Shown here: piece by piece, positions 1 to 8,558 of the stretch
How positions within the stretch are numbered: position 1 is the first letter of the stretch
Layout of the letters: every line of letters starts with the position of its first letter
From: Cudoniella acicularis
Lineage: Eukaryota; Ascomycota; Leotiomycetes; Helotiales; Helotiaceae
Direction of reading: 5' to 3'
NCBI GenBank assembly: GCA_013054445.1
Contig: JAAMPI010000678.1
Span: 1 to 28,359, forward strand
DNA length: 28,359 nt
The notes under the pieces: generated by a model
Database searches by the model: none
What the model saw: only the letters and a program-made list of their open reading frames with translations
Told to the model about the DNA's origin: nothing
Translations under genes and position numbers: made by a program

Positions 1-286
1 GAACTCATCGCGTACTCGTAGATCGATCGAGGGCAACTACAGCCCGAGCAATAAAGACGATTCATATCTAAGAAGGTCTAGCCGTCTCTGCGAGGTTCGC
101 GCTCGCAAGCTCGCACCTCACCTCTTGCTCCAGCGCCCCCCGACTTCTACGCACAGACAATCACGTGAGGGTGACCTCGTTCTACCGACTTTTAGCACCA
201 ATATCATATAGATATCTTTAATATTAAGGGATTTGTATTGGTGGTTGATTTAAGGATAAATTATAAAAGGAAGGCATCAAAAAATC

Positions 287-302
287 GACGCGTCGACGCG
301 TC
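287..302. repeat. 16-bp perfect palindrome, GACGCGTC twice
   Basis: GACGCGTC occurs twice head to tail. Each unit is a palindrome and so is the whole 16-mer. It directly abuts the 303-340 terminal repeat and is GC-rich within AT-rich surroundings. It could be the outer end of the element, a target-site feature or a protein-binding site. Its function is not known. Confidence 0.7.
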
Positions 303-340
303 TCGCTTAAGTGGGCGTAGAGTAATGGCCCCTACTCTTA
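303..340 (-). repeat. 38-bp dispersed repeat, probable transposon terminus (copy 1)
   Basis: On the minus strand this 38-mer matches 25975-26011 (plus strand) at about 33 of 38 positions with one gap, by eye. The shared core includes GGCCATTACTCT and a CCCAC(T)TAAGCGA end. The two copies are 25.6 kb apart with ordinary genes between, so they are ends of separate elements rather than one pair. A TTAA or TA target site within CGCTTAAG is possible but not established. Confidence 0.6.
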
Positions 341-461
341 CATTGCGGAATATCCTGTACTATAGCACCGTGAGTATTGAGTTAGTAACCAACAATGGAT
401 TACCTATGCCACAAGCTGACCGTGTCCGTACTTTACCCTATCATGTCATCAAATCGTCAGA

Positions 462-1180
462 TCATACATCCCTCTTTCGCTTCGCAACCCTGGACGGCTC
501 TCTGGAGGCCCCAGGCGATGCTCCTGTAGCCACTGCATCATCCCTCTTAGCCTCTCGCCTCACCTCGCTCTCCTCTCGCATCAATTCCATCTTCAGTCTC
601 ATCTCCTCTCTCATCAACTGCATCCTCAGTTGGCTCTCGGCCTTCACGGCGTTGGCTCTCGCATCTTCTTCCGCCTTCAACATGTTGGCGATGCACTTTT
701 TCTCATGCTCCTTGGTCTGTTTAAGTTCCTTCAAGGCAGCCTTATACTATTCTCTTATAGTATCCGTCTTTGCTCTCTGCTTAGCGTCGTACATCTTTCG
801 AATACTTGTCTCTTTATAACTTCCTAAAGTCTTGATCTCCTTTATTCTTATGTTACCTTTATCTCCTACTACCTTTACCTTTACCTTCTTAAGAGTATTA
901 AACATCTCTCTAATATATTCGGCTTTGACTTTACCTAGCTTATTAACCTTATCGACTCTTCAATTTCCTTCTACTTTTATAGCTTTTATCTTAGCCTTTC
1001 CCTAAGCCTTAAACATCTCCTTGATAGCTTTAGCTTCGTACTACCCTAGACTAGCCTTTTACTTAGTATTTATCTACTAAAGAAATATATCTTTAATTAT
1101 ATTCGATTTAACGTCCCTAAGCCTATAAACCTTATAGATCTATTAACCTCCTTCTTGTTCTATAGCCTCTATCTGTTACA
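462..1180 (-). pseudogene. Lys/Glu-rich coiled-coil protein, half RIP-degraded
   Basis: Read on the minus strand, one frame runs from about 1180 down to the stop at 459-461. The upstream half (about 1180-735) is a string of Lys/Ile/Glu-rich codons broken by several TAA/TAG codons, as expected from C-to-T change of CAA/CAG. The downstream half (734-462, 90 codons) is clean and of balanced base composition. It encodes a charged helix with repeated MREE/RLKMEL-type heptads, then a basic tail (AKRKRD). No catalytic domain is visible. It is probably an accessory, DNA-binding or gag-like protein of a transposon, but the family is not recognised. The plus-strand 193-codon ORF over the same bases is its antisense shadow. 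Confidence 0.5.
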
Positions 1181-1579
1181 GCTCTGCAAAGGCGCTAGGG
1201 CCTTGACGTCACATGGGGACGTATTTGCAAGAAATTGTTATATGACGAAGAAACTAAGCTGAGGAGAGAAGAAGGAAGAGGTGTCCCCTAAGGGGTCTAT
1301 ATATAGGAGGTGAGTGCTGGTAAGCGAGGGCACGTGATAAGGGGTTAGGGGGCCGTGTTAGAGCTTCTGTCGCATATAGCGCCACAGTCTGAGTCTCCCT
1401 AGTCACAGGACTGTGCGTTGTACTAGATCTGTGACACTATTTTAGGTATTAATAGAGAGGTATATATTTCCCGAATAAGATCAGTCTTATAGCGGCTATT
1501 TCTCACGATCATAGCGATACTCGCACGACTATAGCGTTAAATAGATTCGATTCTCGTATCGGCGGCGCGCTATACTTAG

Positions 1580-2007
1580 TGTATAAGGCCTTGGATTTCG
1601 TCAGGGCCCATGTGGTCGAAAATCGCAGTTGAAGGCATGTTGGGAAGATGCTTTGAAGTGGAGAGAATATTGTAACGTTCCTGTATCACATGGTAAAAGA
1701 AATGAAATTAGCGTGCTGTCTCCAGTGGTGATAACAACATATTTGAGGGTCCATACCTAGCGAGACATACTTCATGTCTGCTTTTCTCCTGCAAATGCTT
1801 TTGAATTGAATATTGACGACCGGATTTGCCCACTAATGTTTTACCAATATCAGACTCAGCTGCGGATTGGGTTGTATTGATGGATCGTGAGCAGAGCTGG
1901 ATCGAAGATTTAATAAAGGATTCAGAGATTCCAAGAGAATCGATCGTTTTCCACTTTGAGCTCCACAAGGATCGAAACAATGGGAGCGTGAAGGATCGGA
2001 ATAACAT
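1580..2007 (-). pseudogene. 5' fragment of a fungal protein-kinase-like gene, possibly mitochondrial
   Basis: An ATG at 2007 opens a minus-strand frame starting MLFRSFTLPLFRSLW, an Arg-containing, acid-free N-terminus like a mitochondrial presequence. At about residues 57-82 it reads GKSGRQYSIQKHLQEKS and then EVCLAR. This resembles the opening of the kinase N-lobe in a fungal kinase-like family, as I remember it. A possible intron starts at the AG|GTATGG just after CLAR and ends at GATACAG near 1681. Beyond it a frame continues (ERYNILST...) to about 1580, where transposon debris begins and no further kinase motifs appear. The splice phases do not join cleanly. The Lys, HxD and DFG motifs are all absent, so if the family call is right this is a truncated relic. 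A plus-strand 97-codon ORF overlaps it and is the less likely reading. Confidence 0.4.
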
Positions 2008-2302
2008 TCACAATTGGTTATTTGAAATAGAACATGTTGATTCTTGGGATATGTCCATTGAAAAGTGTGTGTGGAAGTCGAGTTGGAAACTGGTTGATGG
2101 AGATTCGGCGGAATATTAGGGTGGTGAAGGAGCTTGTAACATAGACTGGCTAATGTTAACTAGGCATCTTCTTAATTTGACGATTTCATACCAAATGATT
2201 AAAGATCATATTTAAGACCACTGATTCGTACAGAATACCAACGGATTGTATTCATCCAGCGCCGTTGCAATATATTTGTTCCACAACGCCGCCAAAACCC
2301 AT

Positions 2303-3087
2303 CTAGATCTCTCGTGCCACCTTTTTCGCCAGCTTTCTTTGTTCATCAACCTTTAATGCCTTTTCATCTGTCTCTTGAATGGCCCTCCCGATTCCCAATG
2401 TACCTTTCAGGCTCTTGCTATCCACCCATACCTTTCCATTCCGCCCTACAGCAATCTCGAATGCTACGCCTTGACCTCCGAGCTCCTCCAGTATCACCAA
2501 GCCCCCTTGTTCTGCTGGCTTTGGTAACATAAGCCTTCTCGCCATAGCTAGCGATATGTTAAATATCATTCCTCCGGTCAATGGGCCTAAGCCTTCTGAT
2601 TTTCCTGTCGAGGAAGAGACACATTCCAGCTCAGGATCCATATGTTTGTTTGCGAGAGTGATACGTGCATACACCAATGCCCCAGAGGAGAGTTGCGGTC
2701 TCGTCTTCTTGGTCGCGCTTCGAAGGATAGTTGGGGAAGGGTGGCATTGGAGGTGTAATCGCTCACGCTGGCGTAATAGACATCGACGGAAGACTTTTGT
2801 ATTGTTGCAATTACGAGATCCCCAACTGTGGGAACGTACTGGAAAGCACGTTAATTCAGTGCTCAAATATGCCCATGGCTATTTGCACCTACACGACCTC
2901 CATTAAATTCAACCCAAACTGCATTCTTCCTCTTGTCTGTGCATAGCTGCCCCGCTACAGTAGGTGTGATGGTATTTGGTGGGATATGCCGCAAGCCTGG
3001 CCCGAGTTTGAGAGGCAGTGTTGGGTGCGAAGGTAATGATTCTGGGTCCAGGAGTTGCCCTGGAAGGACAAATGTTGTGGTTGCCAT
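2303..3087 (-). CDS. RRP40: Exosome RNA-binding cap subunit RRP40 (one frameshift)
   Basis: RRP40 is one of the three S1/KH cap subunits of the RNA exosome, which processes and degrades RNA 3' to 5' in nucleus and cytoplasm. Exon 1 is 3087-2893 (starts MATTTFVLPGQ; 65 codons). A 54-nt intron (2892-2839, GTAGGT...CCAG) follows. Exon 2 runs from 2838 to TAG at 2303. Recognisable parts are the S1-like YVPTVGDLVIAT segment, then KKTRPQLSSGALVYARI, the ELECVSSSTGKSEGLGPL segment and the KH-like FEIAVGRNGKVWVDSK. Total length would be about 243 aa, matching yeast Rrp40 (240 aa). However, between LPQLSFE and ATKKTRPQL (about 2714-2722) one base is missing and the frame shifts. Both sides are well conserved and there is no room for an intron, so this is either an assembly error or a real lesion. 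The upstream in-frame ATG-less extension was not used; 3087 is the first ATG. Confidence 0.88.
2714..2722 (-). other. Frameshift site in RRP40
   Basis: The minus strand reads TTC GAA GC|GCG ACC AAG. One extra base (for example a second G, giving Glu-Gly-Ala-Thr-Lys) would keep the conserved protein in frame. It sits in a short G/C run. Confidence 0.75.
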
Positions 3088-3301
3088 TGTTATAAGCAAA
3101 ATATTTTGCAATGTCGGGTCAGGTGCTTTCCAAAGGTTGCTCTCAGCCTTGCCGAAAAGTGGGGCTGTGAATTTGGCGCTAGTGAAATTTCATCGATTGT
3201 GGGAGGAAAAAAGTTCAGGATCTCGATTCCCACGATCAACACCAAGAAGCCCCCCTCCCACCAATCTAATTTCCTTACTTCTTATTATCTCAGTCAACAA
3301 G
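3088..3301. promoter_or_regulatory. Bidirectional promoter between RRP40 and SSZ1
   Basis: Only 214 bp separate the two start codons, so both 5' UTRs and promoters must lie here. There is no clear TATA box, which is common for fungal housekeeping genes. Pyrimidine-rich sequence precedes the SSZ1 ATG. Both products serve RNA/ribosome metabolism, so shared control is plausible but not shown. Confidence 0.7.
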
Positions 3302-5123
3302 ATGGCTGCAGAGGGTGCATCTGCGACTGCATCTGCGCCCGGCGAGCGTATTGCCATTGGGATTTCATTCGGAAACTCGAACAGCAGCATTGCGATTACC
3401 AGCGTAGATGACAAGGCTGAGGTCATTGCGAACGAGGATGGAGGTATGTGGTATTTCCGTGGTATGACCAGCTTGCGCCAGTACTGAATGTTAAATTAGA
3501 TCGTCAAATTCCCTCAATTTTGTCTTACGTAGACGGAGAAGAATACAACGGACAGCAAGCTAAGCAACAGCTTATCCGAAACAGCAACAACACTGTCGCA
3601 TACTTTAGAGACTTCCTTGGGCAAGAGTAAGACATATATCAACTGCTTGTATGAAGCTGTGCTAATTCTGTGCCAGCTTCAAGTCAATAGACCCAACCCA
3701 CTGCCATGCTTCTGCCCACCCGCAAGAACACGAATCCACAATCGCATTCACGATACAAGACAAGGAGGGCGATGAGAAGTCGACCGTCACGATATCTGAG
3801 ATTGCTACTCGCCAATTTCGCCGGTTGAAGCAATCTGCTACTGATTTCAGCGGAAAGGAGGTCAACTCTGCTGTTATTACCATCCCCACCAATTTCAACG
3901 AGAAACAAAAAGCTGCTCTGACAAAGTCAGCGAGTGATGCTGGTCTTGAGGTATTGCAACTCATCCATGAACCCATTGCTGCTTTGCTGGCATATGATGC
4001 ACGCCCTGAAAGCAAGGTTGAGGATAAAAACGTTGTTGTGGCAGACCTGGGTGGCACTCGATCCGATGTCGCGGTCATTGCTTCAAGAGGGGGCATGTAT
4101 ACCATTCTTGCCACAGCGCATGACTACGAATATGCTGGTGTGCACCTAGACAAGGTTCTGCAAGATCACTTCGCAAAGGAATTTATCAAGTGGAACTCTA
4201 TCGATCCCCGAGAAAATGCACGAAGTTTGGCAAAGTTAAAGCTTGAGGCGGAGGCAACCAAGAAGGCGCTGAGCATCGGAACCAACGCAAACTTCAGCGT
4301 TGAAAGTTTAGCGGAAGGTATCGATTTCGCCTCCACGATCAACCGCCTGCGCTATGAAACTATTGCACGAAAGGTCTTTGATGGATTTAATCGTCTGATT
4401 GAAGGTGTTGTGAAGAAGGCCGGTCTCGATGTCCTTGAAATCGATGAAGTTATCCTCTCAGGAGGCACTTCGCACACACCTAAGATTGCATCGAACATGC
4501 GCTCGATCTTCCCAGAAACGACCACCGTCCTTGCTCCATCTACTACACCCACGGCTATCAACCCATCGGAACTCCAGGCACGAGGAGCCGCATTACAGGC
4601 ATCTCTGATTCAAGAATACGAATCGGAAGATATCGAACAATCCACCCACCCTGCTGTAACAACCGTCAAGCATCTCACTAACGCCATCGGGGTTCTAGCC
4701 ATTTCGGGCGACCCCAAGCAAGGCATCTTCACCCCCGTTATAAGCGCGGAGACCGCCGTACCTGCACGAAGAACTATTCATATCTCTGTGCCCAAAGAGG
4801 GTGGTGACGTTCTTGTGAAGATTGTTGAAGGTGGTAGTCACATCAAAGTGTCTAAACCGGACCCAAAACCAAAGACGAACGGAAACAAGGATTCAGATGA
4901 CAGCGATGAAGATAGCGAAGAAGATAGCGATGATGAGCCAGAGGAGCAGAGAGAACGAGTATGGAAAGTTGGCAATGTGCTTGCTGAGGCAGCCATCAGG
5001 GATACTAAGAAGGGTAGCAAGATTGAGGTTATGATCAATGTTGCGAACGACCTCGGAGTAACGATTACAGCCAGGGAGGTAGGCGCGAAAGGGGGCGTGA
5101 GGGGTAATTTGAGCCCACCTTAA
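3302..5123 (+). CDS. SSZ1: SSZ1-type Hsp70 of the ribosome-associated complex
   Basis: SSZ1 pairs with the J-protein zuotin on ribosomes and assists Ssb chaperones with nascent chains. Three exons: 3302-3443, 3500-3626 and 3677-5123. The introns are 56 nt (3444-3499) and 50 nt (3627-3676), both GT-AG. They splice in frame to 571 aa, slightly longer than yeast Ssz1 (538 aa). The Hsp70 ATPase landmarks are present but altered: phosphate-1 loop GISFGNSNSS (residues 20-29, replacing the classic GIDLGTTNS), HEPIAALLAY (about 187-196), phosphate-2 DLGGTRSDVAV (from about 213) and SGGTSHTPKI. The Ser in place of the loop-1 Asp fits the family's ATP binding without hydrolysis. The substrate-binding region is short and carries an acidic Ser/Asp/Glu stretch at about 495-514. 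The start is the first ATG in the open frame, after a pyrimidine-rich leader. It is the most securely identified intact gene here. Confidence 0.93.
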
Positions 5124-6790
5124 AATTCTCTTCTCTGTCAATCAAGTCTTAAGCGATGGGTTGGATGCAAGATACGTCTGATTTTTAGAACGGTTTGCAT
5201 GGCTTCTTGCTGCATGGCTGCGCTTCCTTTTAGAGCTTTTGGTACTCAAGGTCGATTCAAGACTGCTATAGAAAGCGATGTTCAAGCTTCTGATGAACTA
5301 TAGAGTCAAAAAAAGAAAAGAAAATGAAAGTTATTGAAATCTCGGGCCGGGTCTGGCTTCTTCGAATATCCTGGAGACCCATGAGTGCGGTCGAACATCT
5401 ACATCAACTGTGATTTGTTTACCAATGAAAGGGGAAGATGAAAAGGATTCTTTGGTAGTATCGTACCTGCAGCTGAATGCTTTCTTGGTGTGGTTGAGGT
5501 GATATTCGCTTTGTTCCGTGAGATCCGACCAGGTCTGATCCCAAGAGATCGAGATCCAGATATTTTTGGGAGTAGAGTACGTAGTCTTGGAGACGGTCCG
5601 ACGGATCTTCGTGGAATGAAAGAGCTGACTGATAAGGAAGGACCGATTTCTTGTTTGGAAATAATATTTTCCTTGGTGGTGTTCTGAGCTTGGCATTCTG
5701 GTGATATTGGCCTTTGAGATGGTTGGTGGACATTGCCCCTCGGGTTTTTCAGATAGCGGGGTGCAGCACTTCTGGAACGCAACGGTTCTGGGGTTTGTTG
5801 ATGCTGCCTTGCATGTATCCTGCAAGAAGATCGACCTTGGGTTGATGGGATGTCCTGACTGGAAGCCGAAGGAAGGTGGACCGGTTTTGAAGGTATGAGG
5901 CAAGTTTTTATCAATTGTCTGTCACGCTCCTCTTTATCTTCTGATTTCAAGACGTTGCCAGTCTACGGAAATGTTCTTTGTCCTCTTGCAATCCCATTCA
6001 AACTCGATATCTAGACTGACCTCTTTGGTACCACAGCTCGGAAACCTTTGCGATTCTGACTGGAATGGCAGATTGACAACCGTCATTTTCTGAACTGAAT
6101 TATCTGCAGGCAGACCTAGTCGGGGGCGCCAATCATTTCGTTTCTCGGAGAATTGCTGAGCTTCCAAGATCTGGTTTCTAAATTGCAAGCCGATTGCGCC
6201 GTGAACAGAGTCAGAGGCATCGAACAGCCCGTCGCAAGTGAGCTGGAGTTACACCCGCGCAATCAGAAGGGCCGATTGTCTGAGATACATTGATCAGTGT
6301 GACCAACAAGGAATTCTCCGTATCTGGAGATACTTCTACAACAGTATGATCTGCTAGGAAACAAAAGTCAGGCTCACGTTATGTCAGTTCACATCTATAT
6401 TTTTATGCAAGCACAAATGGGATGCTATTTCCATATCGAATGATTCGGCCTCGTTGGGAGGAGGTCGTCCACAGCCCAATCTAATAAACAATTTTACGAC
6501 AATGGTTAAGGTCAGGGTCACATTGTGAAGACTTACGATTAAGCTTTGCGCAATTATTTCCACGAAAGGGAATAAGCGCACAATTTACAATTTTACCGCA
6601 GAACCTGGTGATACATAGATCTAGACATCGCTTGCGGGACAGTCAGAGCAATTTATCGTGGCATCAATGTATTTCCACGTTACAGTGGAGTAGACTCGCC
6701 CTGCCAGCACTGTATTTTCCGTGAAATTACCGGTAGGCGTCGAGTAGCGGCCATAAACATGGGTGTTACGATTAATTATGTGGATTTGAT
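5124..6790. other. Intergenic region, no supported gene
   Basis: Several ORFs of 65-190 codons overlap in three minus frames (5331-5950) and in plus frames (5490-5898). The longest minus ones begin only at TTG, have no recognisable domain and look compositionally arbitrary (Ser/Pro/Arg-rich). A minus ORF at 5934-6188 also has no recognisable family. The first few hundred bases after 5123 presumably contain the SSZ1 3' UTR. Confidence 0.5.
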
Positions 6791-6796
6791 GGCAAT

Positions 6797-7210
6797 TTAG
6801 GGATAAACGTTAAATCTGCCGCCATGGACGATTCGAAGCTTCGGCCAAGGTTCCCCGCCTTCTTCGCCTTCGCTTCCAGACAACGACAACACTTCAATAT
6901 CCTTCCTCCCCAATGTCACCCTTCTTCTTCCACACAAGAGTCCAGAAACACCAATGGTATGCCCCCTATCCTCAACCGTGGCCACCGATCTGCCGTTTTA
7001 GGACCGGCTTCTCCAGCTCATTGCCGACTTTTGCATGTCCCCACGGGGGATTGGGTCCGGGGAATACACCGCTGGAGTGGCAGGTTTTGTTCCTATTGGC
7101 GGCCGTGAACTGCTATGCCCAGATGCCCTCACCTGATATTGTTGGTCATGATCCAACCGGCAGTCGATCTCGCGATACCTCAAATGGCAACTTTCTTGAG
7201 ATTCCGTGAT
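6797..7210 (+). other. Short overlapping ORFs, unidentified
   Basis: An ATG at 6824 sits in a strong start context (GCCGCCATGG) and opens 94 codons; a second plus frame (open to 7209) gives 98 codons from 6913. Neither product resembles a family I know. A possible donor (GGTATG) lies at about 6956, but no matching downstream exon was found. It may be a small unknown gene or the relic of one. The stretch from 7210 to 7538 contains repeated CCTAGG-like motifs and no ORF of note. Confidence 0.2.
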
Positions 7211-7538
7211 TGATTATCCGGTCAGCGAAAGCACCCGTAAACCAATCTCTCACTCCCGTGACATAGTCACGACCTTTACGGGTCTTCGGCCATCGCTACT
7301 CTGGCCTAGGAAATACTAGGTAATACCTATCTCGGGAGCTACTTGGAAAAAAGTCGCTCCATACCTAGGTTGGACTTTGATGCCAAGTTTTCTTATGTAT
7401 GCTCCATTTTAATAAGCGCTCTTCATACTAACGGGGCTTTCCCAGGGAAGTAGAGTACAACCTGCTCATGAAATTCCTTCCACTAGGCTAAAGTATCAGA
7501 CGACATTGACCAAATACTAGTGGTGTCGTCGAGGGAAT

Positions 7539-7967
7539 TTGAGCGCCCAAAGGATCATTGGCCATTCGTTCCAGGCAGCTCTCACAATATACCTCCAAGC
7601 AGAACATGTTGAAGCAACCAATTATGCCGCCCCAGGCACATTTCCGGAAGATATTCAAAGCAATCAAGACATATCGCAGCTCATGCAAAGCTTCATATCT
7701 CTCGGAATCCTCGCCGGCAGACAGCCAGTTTTTCAAACAGCGATCAAAACCCATGTCGAGCGCTCAGATTCAGCCTTGCAGGCATGTCGCTCAGTTTCGA
7801 AAAAGAGCCCGAGTCAGCAAAATTTAAGTGTCTTGCATTTTTCAGGCACCTTCCAAATCTCCTGTTCTCACTTTGCAATATACCTGGATTCCCTAGGAGG
7901 CGGCCGGAGTACTGAGCCACAAACCTTTACCAGGACAAAAATTGCGGGGAACCGCAACAATGCGTGA
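7539..7967 (+). CDS. Hypothetical ORF, unidentified
   Basis: A 142-codon plus-strand ORF with a helix-rich first half (SFQAALTIYLQA, DISQLMQSFISLGI, FQTAIKTHVERS). That half vaguely recalls the C-terminal part of fungal Zn2Cys6 regulators, but no diagnostic motif is present. The second half is low-information. The nominal first codon is TTG, not ATG. It lies about 600 bp upstream of the cellobiohydrolase on the same strand. It could be a decayed fragment or chance. Confidence 0.2.
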   Translation: MSAQRIIGHSFQAALTIYLQAEHVEATNYAAPGTFPEDIQSNQDISQLMQSFISLGILAGRQPVFQTAIKTHVERSDSALQACRSVSKKSPSQQNLSVLHFSGTFQISCSHFAIYLDSLGGGRSTEPQTFTRTKIAGNRNNA

Positions 7968-8477
7968 CGGGATATACGATTGTCCGCATACCCCTTTAAC
8001 CATCTCGTCACACTCAACATGGTCTTGTCTAAGTATCTCCCCTCCGAATCGGTCTTCCAAATTAAATTTACAATTTGATTTGATGGAACAACATTCTCGC
8101 CGAGTCATCCATGCTAATAATTGAGGCAAGTTCTTCGTTTAGAGAAGTCATCTGGTCTCAAATCCCTTTTTCAGATGAAGAATTAAAAAAGACTTTCTAT
8201 TCAGTATTTGATTCATTACAGGCAATATGCATGGATTGGGGCTTTTCGTACCCAATGCTGCCGGCACCTGCCTCCACTGCGGTGTTTCTTCTCTCAACAT
8301 GATGAGAATCGTGAATCTCGGCCTGTGCTGTTAGTGAGCTTGGCCGAGAATACTATACTCAACTTCTCACACAAATTAACGACGGCTGTATGGACGTGAC
8401 TCCCGTCGATCCGTCTACTCTTCAAGCCTCGATGAGGCTATGAGGTTGAGCAGCTGGAGTTCATGGAGAGTATATAA
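7944..8477 (+). promoter_or_regulatory. Promoter of the GH7 gene: TATA box, CreA-like and XYR1-like sites
   Basis: A TATATAA box at 8471-8477 lies 82 bp before the start codon. Sites fitting the CreA/CRE1 carbon-repressor consensus SYGGRG are GCGGGG (7944-7949), CTCCAC read on the other strand (8272-8277) and CTGGAG (8454-8459). Two GGC(A/T)4 words of the XYR1/XlnR type are GGCAATA (8221-8227) and GGCTTTT (8240-8246). These motifs are short and partly expected by chance. Cellulase genes of this family are usually under exactly these controls. Confidence 0.45.
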
Positions 8478-8558
8478 CTGTTGTCCTCCCCGAATAATTT
8501 CCAGCCACCTCTTCTACGGAATCACCCTTACCTAACTTCTATCCGAGACTCCGACATC

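Larger units (their letters stand above)
1..1600. mobile_element. Transposon debris, partly RIP-mutated
   Basis: The stretch from about 735 to 1180 is AT-rich, very rich in TpA and poor in CpA/TpG, which is the usual mark of RIP on repeated DNA. A repeat also found near 26.0 kb lies at 303-340. A TATATATA box at 1298-1305 beside a near-palindromic CCCCTAAGGGG (1285-1295) lies upstream of a leftward, broken ORF (462-1180). This arrangement suggests an element read on the minus strand, promoter at about 1300 and 3' end at about 303. No transposase, reverse transcriptase or integrase is recognisable, so the class is unknown. The part from 1330 to 1600 has no readable ORF and I see nothing definite in it. 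The outer borders are guesses. Confidence 0.5.

Noticed and set aside
238..819. 193-codon plus-strand ORF
   Set aside because: It is the antisense of the charged coiled-coil frame (462-734) plus AT-rich flank; Ser/Leu/Phe-rich as expected of such a shadow, and it does not start with ATG.
1826..2119. 97-codon plus-strand ORF
   Set aside because: Protein-like but starts at TTG and matches nothing I know; the opposite strand has an ATG and kinase-like sequence. Could be wrong.
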